Assembly: GCA_032718475.1 (NCBI GenBank)
Contig: JAUCBJ010002444.1
Span: 1 to 64,000, forward strand
Direction: 5' to 3'
Origin: Nemertoderma westbladi
Taxonomy: Eukaryota; Xenacoelomorpha; Nemertodermatida; Nemertodermatidae
Length of the DNA: 64,000 bases
Under the pieces are notes generated by a model that did not search any database, was not told the origin of the DNA, and saw only the letters and a program-made list of their open reading frames with translations. Made by a program: the position numbers and the translations under genes. Numbering within the stretch: position 1 is the first letter of the stretch; the number at the start of each line of letters is the position of its first letter. Positions 32,460-43,135 of this stretch are shown piece by piece.

Positions 32460-33545
32460 TGTACTTTACCACACCATACTTGCCATGCTGTGTTGTGCCA
32501 CAATGTACTGTACAATAATTACCGTACTATACTGTACTATACCATAACAACTGTACCATGCCATGCACACCGAATATACCACCAGTAGACACCGTACCAT
32601 ACTGTACTTACTGTCTGCACCATACCATACTGTAATTACCGTGCAGTGACACTTCTTTATCATACCATGTCGTACTTAACTGCACAGTACCATGATACAC
32701 ATTACAGTATCACACCATACCCTCTGTACCATGTTACAAAGGCGCCTGTTGCCATTTTTTGATATCACATCAGGCGATAGTGATATATTTCTAAATGACT
32801 ATTTTATAATTCCTAACTTATTTCCACTATCTTTATGAGTGTTGACCCAGATGAAAACGTTCCATTACGTGCACCGAGTGGTTATTTCGTGTTAAATATT
32901 TTCTTGACTTGTATGCCTTTTAATCCTCCAGACCCTTCTAATTACCGCCTCACATCAACCAGTCTTACACTTATTTAGTAAAAGGGACGATTGTGACTCA
33001 TAAACGCGGACGGACAGTCGCATTAACGGAATCAACTGTGGTACCTACTGACAGCATGTATGTAGTACGTGGCAAATCAAACCTGCATTTTTCAAACATT
33101 TACGCTTTCACCAGAAAGCAATATGGTAGTAGCACAATCTAGCATCTTGTGCTATTCGCGACCTACGCTTAGTTGATTTCTCAATATATTTTATAATGCT
33201 ATATATTCGTATCTTAATAATTCTTAGAAATGCATATTTAATTATTTGTACTTCTCCATGATGCCAAATCTAATCATGTTCAACCAAACTGTACCATGCC
33301 ATGACCTTACCATACCATAATATACGTACTCTATTGTACTATACAATATGTACCATACCATACCATACTGTATTTTACTGGAACTTACAATACTGTAACG
33401 TACCTTAACATACCATACTTTAACCTGCATTCAATACTGTACCCTACCATACCACACTGTGCCATTCCATACACTACCATATACTCGAAATAATCTACTC
33501 TACCATGCTGTAGTAATATACCATACCATAACGTACCAAACAGAA
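32460..33545. repeat. Two diffuse arrays of CCATACTGTAC-like words
   Basis: At 32460-32735 and 33290-33545, short words such as accatacc, ccatactgtac and gtaccatgcc recur many times without a strict period. They are separated by about 550 bp of ordinary DNA (32736-33289) in which I see no gene. The words are partly self-complementary (gtac, catg). This is a degenerate microsatellite-like structure. The frames across it have Tyr/Met/Val-rich low-complexity translations and are not genes. Confidence 0.6.
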
Positions 33546-36500
33546 AGCAGTATATAAAATGTTTTGTTTTTGAATAACCCTGTATCATCCTGATGAAATT
33601 TGAAAGCTGTTTTAGAAAAACAGGTAAAAATTTTTAGTTTGCTATGTTTTCCAACATTTTAACTAGAATCGTGGGGTCTAACTTTAAAATGGAGCTTGCA
33701 ATTTATAAACACATGAGTTATATTTTATATATTCATAAAATCAATTTAATTCAATTATTATGGTCCCCAAGTGATTGCTGACGATGCGCCCCTGAAAGGC
33801 AGGGTAAGCACGTCTTAGTCACATAATGGCCAAGGTAATATTCCTGACGGATATTGTTTCTTATGGACTTCATCCATTATTGGTGATGCTTAATAATGCT
33901 GCTGTGATGTATAAATAATCCACAGAATCACTAGTCTTTTCGAGTTCGTATAATAATAAATAAGGTGGATGGAGCAGTATAGATTCACTTGCTTAATATT
34001 AATAGTGTGGTAAAGCTTTTTGACACTAAGAGTTTTAGATGCCATCGAATGGATCGAATGCATTCCCTGTAAAATCTACGGCTTAGAATCCTCGGTCTGT
34101 ATAATTCATGAACAAGGTCTTGTGACGAAAATGGTTTATACCAAGGAAACCAGTCACCAGTCAAGTGGTACGTCAGTGCCTCTGTGCTTTCATAAACCAT
34201 GGTGGAGTTGGCATTGGAGGAGGTTGGACTCGTTCAACTCATTGTATAACTATCTTGATTTAGAATATATATTTCTTATTTTTCAATAGAAGCTTCAGTC
34301 TTCTACTTAAAATATTGACGTCAGTTTACATAATACAGTATATATGACTTTATGGGGACTTTCCACCCACAAAGTTATTAACACTGATAATCTCCAGTGA
34401 TAGTGGTTTCAGTCTCTACGGAGGACGGAGGTGTACTCGTTAACACTGTAAGCACGAAAAATAGAGCTAGAGATCTATAGTAGTTCATTGAGATGCAGTT
34501 GGGTTATTCAGAGACAAAACTTCTGAATATTGTAAATAAATCAGTGTTATCGTATGAAGCATGATTGTGAATTACTGGGAGAGTAAATTTAATTTAGACT
34601 TGTATTCGCATAGTAATTAAATTCAAATTTAAAGACAAATTCATCTGAGAATCATTTTTTTGAAATGTTATGCATATACACATAAATAATTTTCCATCAA
34701 AAATCGTTCTTATATGAGATAGGAGGTATCTGATAAAATCGCATCCAATATCATTCCAATCAAGATATAAATAAATAAATCATAGAACAGAACTGATTGT
34801 ATAAAAAACAAAAATTCGATGATATCATTATGGATAGCATTATGAAGTATGTAATAGTGTTCATTTCACAACTATATATAAAAAGTTAAACTATAGAAAA
34901 ATATTACACTTATATAATATTTATAATGTACCGTACATAGGTGAAATACTTAGTATATGTATCATCACCATATAGCATGCCTGTTCCTTGTTGGTCGATT
35001 ATCAATTAATTAGATATGTATATGAATCTGGTCATGTCAAACAGTAGTAGCATGTCCATCATTCATAATTAAATCATTTCATCATGCAACTGTCACAGCA
35101 TTTCATACTTGTTCCTTTTTGGCTACTGCATTTCATATCATGTCACGCCTATAAGCTGTATCAATTATGTGAACTCATTCACTAGATAAGAACAATAGAA
35201 TGTCTGAAAATCTCGTAATGAATAACCAATAAATTGGATCTGACCTGTTTCGTTGATATTTATTATGTTATCAATATTGTTTGATAATTCAAAATCACAA
35301 CATTTGATGATGGTGGTTAGTAGGTTTCGTTTATTGTTTAGTTCTGTAGCTCTGTGGCTTCCAACGCATTTATAACTTTGTTTCCAATAATTCCAAACAT
35401 TTTCACCCTCTATGATATCCATTTCTTTCATAATTTTCTTTACATCCTTATCCATGCTGTATAGGGATGCCGTGGAAGTCTAACAAATCCAAACTGCACT
35501 ACGGTATGTTGGTCGTTAGGCATTTGTTTGTAAGTCATAAGTAATATGGCTAATATTGTGTATTCTCTTTGGTTAGCTTTCCCAATTTATTGATGTTTTT
35601 ATCAAATAAGACAATTGTTTGCCTTACCAAGTATATGTTACATAATTTGTTGGGTTTGAAGGTGTGTTACTGTTGTTATGCATGGAGCTCATAACCTATA
35701 GGACTTTTAGTTTCTAAGGCAAGTGAGAAACGCAATCGTCTGCTACCATGCATGCGCTCTGCTAAATGTTTCACTAATTTTATTAGTTAAATTACTAATT
35801 TTTTAGAGTATTTATTATTCTTATTCACGATTGACACAATTTCAGATGTTCTGAATTAACTACATTTTAATATTTTATTACTTTGTGTTTATTACTCCAT
35901 TTGGGATATTCTAAACAGGGAATTTATTGACAAGTCAATAACTGGTCAGGCTACTAAATGTAATAAATGTATGTGAAAAGAAAAAATTAATGTCAAAAAA
36001 TTGGAAAATTTATTTATGATTATTATATTAGAGATTGACACAGTATAACTAATTAGATTGTAATTATATATTTCCCAAGTCTATCTTAAAGGTTATTATT
36101 GCAGTATCATACATATTCAGAGCTGCACTATTTTACTTTGTTGTCTATTATTGGTTGCTTTTAACTAAACTTACTACTGTTGTCACTAAAGGTGTATCGG
36201 GATAAATCATGTTTGGCTTATATTTCCATTTCTTGCAATATTCTTATTAGCAAGTCGTAAGACTTGATTCCTGTAAGAAAAAAAAAGCTACTGACTACTG
36301 ACTACTACCTACTGACCTAGAGCAAAAACGGCTCCAACGAATTTGATGAAATTTTGCTAACAGAACTAGAGAATCATTCGCTAACCACTCCTTATCTTCT
36401 ATCATTACAACAGCTGTTATAATTCATTAGATGATTACAACAGTATTTTGTAGTGAACAGAAATAATTATAGTTTGAAGCTGTGTATATAGTTGCTCGTA

Positions 36501-36699
36501 AACCGTGACTGCAGGATGCTCAGAATTTATCGGGCAGAACAGCTTTTACTTAACTCTTAAAATTGCTTCACAGACCGCAAGGTCCGTCTTGAGTTTTGAT
36601 AGTGACAATTGCATATGATTTTAATTTAGTGACGAACTTATACATTGACTTAATTATGGTCATTATGAGGATTTCCTGAAAACAACAACCCATTTCAAT
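33546..36699. other. Unassigned AT-rich region
   Basis: More than 3 kb with no recognised gene. A minus-strand frame of 96 codons at 35165-35455, rich in Asn and Ile, has no recognisable motif. Opposed frames at 33985-34289 are likewise unsupported. A short tandem of 'ctactga' words sits at 36288-36315, beside a small caagtc/gacttg hairpin at 36251-36266. Confidence 0.4.
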
Positions 36700-37150
36700 T
36701 TAGACTAAAGGTCAACCAAAGCCTCTCCCCAAGAAAGGAGACCTCGGTATACCAACAAACTATCGTGGAATCTGTCTGCTTGTGGTAGCTGCCAAAATAT
36801 ACAATAAAATGATTCTATATAGGATTAGGCCTCACATAGAGAAACTACTGCGTATGCGTAAGAGCCAAACGGATTTCGACCAAGTAGATCAACAATAGCT
36901 CAGATACTTGCACTACAGAGACTGATTGAAGGAATTAAGTCAAAGAATCTCCCTGCAGTCATGACTTTCTTGGACTTCAAGAAGGCATTCGACTCCATAC
37001 ATAGAGGTAAAATGTTTGAAATCCTAAGAGCTTATGGAATACCAGAAGTAATTGTTGCTGGCATTGGATTGTTATATTGTGACACAGAAGCACAGGGGCA
37101 AAAGATGGAAATTACCCCTCTTGACAGCACCTAAAATGGAGTCTGGCGCT
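36700..37150 (+). pseudogene. RTE-like RT N-terminal fragment (second RTE family)
   Basis: Plus-strand reading in several frames: LPKKGDLGIPTNYRGICLL (RT block 1), a damaged NGF/GRST region, then ILALQRLIEGIKSKNLP and motif A MTFLDFKKAFDSIHRGK (about 36960-37010), followed by EILRAYGIPEVIVAGI. Frameshifts and stops lie between blocks, and the B and C motifs are missing. The residue pattern is close to the 49600-50450 fragment's family and distinct from LINE-A, in which motif A reads FVDFFKAFDSV. Confidence 0.8.
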
Positions 37151-37401
37151 CTGTCCCAGACCTATAGATTACATATCCCACAGCATCAACATCCATATCT
37201 ATTATCAACATCTTACAAATTTATAGATGGAACATTTTGCAGACAATAGTAATCATCATGGGGTTGATATAAAACACAAGACCATAGCCATCTTAATGTG
37301 GTTTTGTCTTGATAATATATTACCAGGGAGTCCAGGTGAGTAAGGCAAGTAGAGGTGTTTCAGAGTAGTCCAACCTTTGTGTAGTTCAAAGGTTTGAGCT
37401 C

Positions 37402-37539
37402 TACAACTACTAGGATCGGCATGCTGCATTGCAGCTGCATTTTTAAGAATGCTGTGCCAGCTTATCGACAAAATTGCACCACCACAACTCCCTATCACCC
37501 ATAACATTTGCTAGATCATCCGCATCTTCAAGGCCAGTG
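37402..37539 (-). pseudogene. LINE-A outer copy, 3' part
   Basis: Minus-strand LINE-A 3' end: TAG-type tail (actactaggatcgg), 3' UTR, and coding for the last residues of the protein. It stops at tcaaggccagtg (37528-37539). The same 12 bp recur at 39361-39372, where the rest of this minus-strand copy resumes. The two pieces are one LINE-A split by a later insertion. Confidence 0.85.
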
Positions 37540-39360
37540 CATGGACATGGCCAGTTGGAGCATGCTGCTTCTAGTGTTGGTCTTTTTATTAACTCCAGAA
37601 AGACCAAAATTTTGACAGTTAACTTTGAAAGTTCTCAGCAAGTCTCTGATCGGATGAGCATACGCTCAAAGGATGGTATGCTTGAGCATGTGGACGACTT
37701 CTGTTACCTGGGATCATGGATCCGGAAGTCAGGTGAGGACCTTCGAATACATAAGGGAAAGGCATGGGCAGCCTTGAATAGGCTTTCCAGGATTTGGAAG
37801 TCACCGAGAATTAATCGGAAACTTAAGGTCCGATTATTTAGAGCAGCAGTAGTTCCAGTACTCCTCTATGGTGGGAGTCCATGCTGGGCTCTAACTGCTG
37901 AGGATACCAAATCTCTGAATGGCACATTCACAAGAATGCTATGCCGAGTTCATTGTGTAAAGTACAATGCACACATCTCCAACCAGACACTATATAACAT
38001 TGGAGGTGTCTCATTGGTTCCCCAAGCTTGACACTAGAACAAAATCGCCTCCGCTTTGCAGGACATTGCTTTCGCTGTGAGGACCAGCCAGTGCATAATC
38101 TTGTACTTTGGCAGCCTCATGGAGTGAATAATAGGGTAGGTCAATTTTAACTTTTTTTGGATATCTAGATTTTCTCATTGATAAAAAGTGGCCTTGGGTC
38201 CTAAAACTTTGTAGAAACGCAATTTTAACTCCTAAAAATCATGTTTGACCCCTGCACTGGACGTCGTCCAGTTCCCGCCCTAGCCGCTAGTGAGTCATTT
38301 TCCCAATTATTGTGATGATCAACTTCTAGTATTCCTACCGCATTGATATTATGCTCATTAGAACCGCAATGACCGATTTAGTTGGTGTAGACACCTTCAA
38401 AACAAGCATAGAGCGAGTAGTTTTTGAGATATTGCAGAATATGTGAAGTCCGGTACAAGTCAACATTAGCGCCTTGATGCGGTATTGACAAATACACTAA
38501 AAATTATAATTCTAATTTTCTCAAGGCAACCACAATTCCCACATAACTGCAATGATCAATTTAGGGGATGTTGACACTCTAAAAATATTAATTGAGTGAT
38601 TAGTTTTCGAGTTATTGTACAAAATGTCAAGGTTAGGTCCACCAATTAATGACCTTATATTGAGCTGACTCAGTCCAGACGTTTTGTACAATAACTCGAG
38701 AACTAATCACTGAACTCATATTATTAGAGTTTCAACATCCCCTAAATTGATCACTGCAGTTATGTGTAAATTGTGGATGCCTTGAGATAATTAGAAGTAT
38801 CATTTTTAGTGTATTTGTCAATACCGCATCAAGGCGCTAATGTTGACTTGTACCGGACTTCACATATTCTGGAATATCTCAAAAACTACTCGCTCTATGC
38901 TTGTTTTGAAGGTGTCTACACCAACTAAATTGCATCATTGCGGTTCTAATGAGCATAATATCAATGCGGTAGGAATACTAGAAGTTGATCATCACAATAA
39001 TTGGGAAAATGACTCACTAGCGGCTAGGGCGGGAACTGGACGACGTCCAGTGCAGGGGTCAAACATGATTTTTAGGAGTTAAAATTTCGTTTCTACAAAG
39101 TTTTAGGACCCAAGGCCACTTTTTATCAATGAGAAAATCTAGATATCCAAAAAAAGTAAAAATTGACCTACCCTGTGAATAAGCATGGTGGACAGCCCAT
39201 GACTTTCTTGAGACACATCTTAAAGGACACTGGTCTTGAAGATGCGGATGATCTAGCAAATGTCATGGGTGATAGGGAGTTGTGGCGGCGCAATTTTGTC
39301 GACAAGCCGGCACAGCATTCTTAAAAATGCAGCTGCAATGCAGCATGCCGATACTAGTAG
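37540..39360 (+). mobile_element. LINE-A inner copy, plus strand, interrupted by a foldback
   Basis: A 5'-truncated LINE-A inserted into the minus-strand copy, flanked by 12-bp duplications tcaaggccagtg (37528-37539 and 39361-39372). After about 16 nt of filler it starts at the RT palm/thumb (CATGCTGCTTCTAGTGTTGG region, SVGLFINSRKTKI), then DDFCYLGSWIRKSGEDLRI, RIWKSPRINRKLKVRLF, LLYGGSPCWALT, and after a frame break NRLRFAGHCF. At 38131 it is cut by the foldback and resumes at 39175 with NKHGGQPMTFLRHIL to the stop, 3' UTR and a short actagtag tail. The catalytic FADD block is absent. Not functional. Confidence 0.9.
38132..39174. mobile_element. hAT-like foldback element with 8-bp TSD
   Basis: Arms of about 497 bp (38132-38628 and 38678-39174) are near-complete reverse complements around a spacer of about 49 bp. 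The left terminus tagggtaggtcaatttt and right terminus, read inward, agggtaggtcaattttt carry the YAGNG-type start of hAT elements. The host LINE sequence gtgaataa is duplicated on both sides (38124-38131 and 39175-39182), the 8-bp hAT target length. Removing the element and one octamer restores the LINE-A reading. A frame in the right arm (38840-39082) is a by-product; no transposase is encoded. Confidence 0.9.
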
Positions 39361-40530
39361 TCAAGGCCAGTGTCCTTTAAGATGCGTCTCAAGAAAGCCA
39401 TGGGCTGTCCACCATGCTTATTCACTCCATGAGGCTGCCAAAGTACAAGATTATGCACTGGCTGGTCCTCACGGCGAAAGCAATGTCCTGCAAAGCGGAG
39501 GCGATTTTGTTCTAGTGTCAAGCTTGGGGGAACCAATGAGACACCTCCAATGTTATATAGTGTCTGGTTGGAGATGTGTGCATTGTACTTGATACAATGA
39601 ACCCGGCGTAGCATTCTTGTGAATGTGCCATCCAGAGATTTGGTGTCCTTAGCAGTTAGAGCCCAGCATACCCTGGACTCCCATAGAGGAGTCCAGGAAC
39701 TACTGCTGCTCTAAATAATTGGACCTTACGTTTCCAATGAATTCTATATGACTTCCTAATCCTGGAAAGCCCATTCAAACATACTCATGCTCAAGCATAC
39801 CATCTTTTGAGCTTTCTCTTACGCCTTTCTCTTACATCTTTCTTCTTTCCCTTACGTATTCGAAGGTCATCACCTGACTTCCAGATCCATGATCCCAGGT
39901 AACAGAAGTCATCCACATGCTCAAGCATACCATCCTTTGAGCTTATGCTCATTCGATCAGAAACTTGCTGAGAACTTTCAAAGTTAACTGTCAAAATTTT
40001 GGTCTTTCTGGAGTTAATAAAAAGACCAACACTAGAAGCATCATGTTCTAATGAGCTGAGGAGCCGTTGGGCTCCCGCTAGTGATTCTGAGAGTACTCCT
40101 AAGTCATCAGCAAAGTCTAGATCAGTTAGGTACTTGGCAGGATTTCCTCGACTTCTGGAGCCAGTAGGTGGAGTTATCATCACCCCAGCATCATTATGAT
40201 GATCTAAGGACATGCGTAGAACATAGTCAACAACAATTATGAACAAGAATGGTGCAAGTGTGTCTCCCTGGAGGACGCCCCATAACACTTCAAATGGTTC
40301 TGTGTCACCGTCAACAGTAGACACAAATGTTGTCGAACCATCGTATACTGATCTGATTGCTCCAATAATTTCATCAGGAATCCCATATAATGAAAGTATG
40401 CTGAACATACATGAGCGAGAGACTGAATCAAAGGCCTTGAAGAAGTCAACAAAGATAACAGCCAGATGCCTGTCTTTCTTTTTTGATAACTCTTCAATTA
40501 TATCCTTCTAAGTACCAAAATGGGCTCTAA
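39361..40530 (-). pseudogene. LINE-A outer copy, RT and C-terminal region
   Basis: Reading leftward from 40530: ELSKKK, motif A FVDFFKAFDSVSRS, then FSILSLYGIPDEIIGAIRSV, motif B GVLQGDTLAPFLF, motif C FADDLGVLSES with both Asp, thumb LFINSRKTKILTV, DDFCYLGSW, then a lysine/arginine-rich stretch and stop at 39791. A local duplication of 'catgctcaagcatacc' (39785 and 39918) and a rearrangement break the frame there; the C-terminal region (VKYNAHISNQTLYN, NRLRFAGHCFRRED) follows in another frame. It continues into 37402-37539 across the nested insertion. Confidence 0.9.
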
Positions 40531-41000
40531 TACCTGCTTCTAAGCATTTGTTAATTGATGGTAAACTTTTGTTGACTGTAGCTGATCCATCATAAACAAT
40601 TCTTAATTTTGTTGTCATTCGGTTAGGTCTTTCAACTCCATGATGTGGTAAATAGTGAGTGGGAAACTCGCTTTCAAAATTGTCAACTTTCTTGATAAAT
40701 CCAAGTTTGAGATGTTCCATCAAAACTTTATCATATTCGATTAATTTTTTTTGCTGATTAATCTTTTTATTAAGGATTGTTGTCTCTTATAGCATAGATC
40801 ATAATCATTTAATAACTGACCGTGTCCCTCTATCCACGATAGCGGCACACTATATTGGTTGTCATTAAACTTTATCAATGGCTTAAAGTTTTCAGTAAAC
40901 GTAGCTTCATTCTCTAAAATTCCTAGATTTTCAATGTCCCAGAACCTTTTTAATGTTTCATTTAAATCATGTTCTTTGATATGCATATCGTTTTCATTTT
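40531..41000 (-). pseudogene. BEL/Pao LTR-retrotransposon pol fragment
   Basis: Two minus-strand frames. The upstream one (40741-40986) reads LKRFWDIENLGI, then YSVPLSWIEGHGQL, as in the region before the reverse transcriptase of BEL/Pao elements. The downstream one (about 40531-40723) reads THYLPHHGVERPNRMTTKLR then IVYDGSA and INKCLEAG, the start of a Pao RT domain (YLPHH.V..P...TTKLR.V.DAS pattern). A shift in an A8 run near 40750 separates them. There is no aspartate catalytic pair, protease or LTR. It is joined directly to the 5' end of the outer LINE-A copy. Confidence 0.75.
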
Positions 41001-41234
41001 ATCAGATATATATTCTGATTGAACAAACATTGTAACACTTGATAACTTACTTTCTAATCCTTTAATCAGCTGTTTAAACTGTTCCGATCCTATAATCATT
41101 GAATAAATACAACACTCTACAACCACTGCATTGAACTAGCTAATATTGTCATCAAGTCACTCTAAATTGAATGTAAATCCTGTTACTAATTAGTATATCT
41201 CACAGCAGCCAATTTTTTAATAACTTTGCTAACA
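41001..41234. other. Unassigned spacer
   Basis: May include more of the BEL/Pao polyprotein on the minus strand, but no motif is readable. Confidence 0.3.
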
Positions 41235-41985
41235 ATGATGGCTTTTCTTCGAGTGGAACGTGAAGGAGACTGGCTTCTACATCTTTGGGCAGTTAAAGAG
41301 ATGCTTTCATATTTCTTCACAGCTGGTCATTATCATTATGGTAGGTATGGCCGGGACATATTACATATTTTCCATGGAAAGACTTCATGGTGATGTGCTT
41401 GAAAAGTTCATGAAAGGTGAACATGTCATGCGCCACAATCCCGGTTTATGGAATGCTCTTTGGTCTGACATGTTTATTGAAACAACAGTAATGCGAGAGG
41501 GCAAAGATCCCAATGGTATTATTGGGGTTACCCTAAATAAAGCCTGATACTATTAAGAAGTGGGCATAACGCAAGCATATATTTATTATTGAAAGATTTG
41601 GATAAAAGTAGAAATGAAGACATACATTTCCACAAAGAGAAGCCATCTAGAATTCGCACTGATGGAAAGGATCGAGAAAACATCATGATTAACTTAAAAA
41701 TGGTTATAGATCCATTCGATAGTGGAGATCATGATAAGGCCCTCATTAATATTGTCACTGTCCATCTTGCTTCTGATGAAGTGAATGTTTATGATTCTCT
41801 TGAAATCGGTAAAGAACAACTGGTGATGTTTACCACAGGGATTCATTCTTATTTATTCTCGTATTCTTGGGTTAATGGCAACACTATATAATATATATTA
41901 CATATAATACACTATATATTGACTATAAGAATGTTTTCAACCACGAAGTTGCACCAACAACGACTTCCATGTTTGATGAGAGAGC
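41235..41985 (+). pseudogene. Relic of an uncharacterised transposon-associated protein family
   Basis: Four plus-strand frames make one protein-like series: MAFLRVEREGDWLLHLWAVK and FFTAGHYHYGRYGRDI (41235-41340); after a frameshift YYIFSMERLHGDVLEKFMKG, GLWNALWSDMFIETTVM and GKDPNGIIGVTLN (to 41547); after another break RIRTDGKDR and a segment ending in the ALINIVTVHLASDEVNV stretch (41589-41888); then EVAPTTTSMFDE (41940-41980). From memory, the GHxxYxRY, WNxxWSDMxIE, GxIGxTLN and APxPTSMFD series occurs in a protein family of unknown function repeated in cnidarian and other invertebrate genomes. I cannot name it. Multiple breaks make this copy dead. Confidence 0.5.
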
Positions 41986-42294
41986 AATATAAGAATAGCC
42001 AATAATAAATAAGTCAGTTCTTAACCCCTTCACGACAGCAAGAGAACTGGAGGTCCCCAAATGCTGAAAATTTAAAACAATCGACAAAATTGCCCAACTA
42101 GAAAAATAAAAAAAAAATTTAAAATTTCACCAAGAAGTTCCTGAGATATTGCATGGGACACTGGTGTCCCTCTGGTCCTGAAAGGAGTTTTGACAGCTTA
42201 TTTAAAAAATTTCCTTTATTACATTTATTGTGTGTCTTGGGCTACACAGAAAAAGGCAGATGTTCCAGAACATCTTTTTAATTAAATTTTCAAA
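41986..42294. other. No gene seen
   Basis: AT-rich spacer. The words 'cctgagatattgcatgggacactggtgtcc' and neighbours look like tail sequence of an unclassified repeat; no frame is open. Confidence 0.35.
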
Positions 42295-42505
42295 CAATGT
42301 CAGGAAATTTTGAAAGAATGTCCGAAAAATTTCAAAAAATGTCCCGAAATTTTCAAAAAATGTCCCGAAATTTTCAAAAAATGTCCGAAAATTTTAAAAA
42401 AATGTACTGAAAGTTTGAAAAAATTTCCTGAAATTTTTGAAGAGAATATCCGGGAAATTTTCAAAAAATATCCAAAAATTTTCAAAAAATGTCCCGAAAT
42501 ACTGT
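42295..42505. repeat. 21-bp minisatellite
   Basis: About nine or ten copies of a unit near gaaattttcaaaaaatgtcc, with substitutions and 1-3 bp indels. Because the unit is mostly 21 bp, a frame stays open on each strand (plus 42310-42534, minus 42300-42485) with an FKKCPEI-type or KISGHFL-type repeat. This follows from the period and is not evidence for a gene. Confidence 0.85.
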
Positions 42506-42576
42506 ATGTTGTTCATCAAAATTGTATTAGATAATACATTTCTTTACATTTGTTTTTTAGTATTATACAATAAGAA

Positions 42577-42650
42577 GATGATTGGAGCACAATAACTAGA
42601 GCACAATTAATACTAGAGCACAATTAATACTAGAGCACAATTATTACTAG
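42577..42650. repeat. Short tandem repeat of AGAGCACAATTAATACT
   Basis: About three and a half copies of a 20-21-bp unit containing tagagcacaattaatac, ending at the edge of the piggyBac-derived fragment. Confidence 0.8.
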
Positions 42651-42654
42651 ATGG

Positions 42655-43135
42655 TGGTGTGGTATATTGCAAAACAATTGCGTTCTTTCTGTAAGCACAA
42701 CCAGACATTACATTTCGAGCATTTTGCAAAGGTTCTGTTTTCAATTTTGCTCAAGCTGCATACTATACACCGTCCCCGACTATCCTGAAACACAGGGAGT
42801 TGGAGAGAAGAAGGAGGGGGCATACTCTTTGTGACCTTCCCCTTTCGGTATCCGAAATTCCCAGGATAAGCCCCTCCCATTTCCTACCATTATGTTTTCC
42901 AATTAGAGCATTAGCAATGGAGAGTTTGAATTGTAGTAGAGTCATAGCCTTACTTGAACCAGGTAATGTTGTGTAGACCACATGTGCGTTCATGCAGCCC
43001 ATATCCATTAGGTCAAAGAATATTCTGAGATAGTAACGAATTGTTGATTTACGATCCAAGCCAGAAGCCCCCGTTTTTTGGTCGCATAAGTCAACTCCCA
43101 TCATGCCGTTGTTATAGTCTTTGATGGATTGAGGG
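42655..43135 (-). pseudogene. piggyBac transposase C-terminal fragment
   Basis: Minus strand from about 43135: PQSIKDYNNGMMGVDLCDQ matches the (Y/D)YNxxMGGVDLxDQ block, which includes the last catalytic Asp of piggyBac transposases; then GLDRKSTIRYYLRIFFDLMD and NAHVVYTTL. After a frameshift near 42830 the Cys-rich C-terminal zinc-binding domain follows: RCIVCSLSKIENRT, KCSKCNVWLC, KERNCFAIYH. The N-terminal half with the first catalytic Asp residues is missing, and no TTAA-flanked inverted repeats were seen. It is fused at 43135 to a LINE fragment in the same orientation. Confidence 0.85.

Noticed and set aside
35165-35455. 96-codon minus-strand frame
   Set aside because: Asn/Ile-rich composition follows AT-richness; no family resemblance found.
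42300-42534. FKKCPEI-repeat protein
   Set aside because: The 21-bp period keeps frames open on both strands; no other coding sign.
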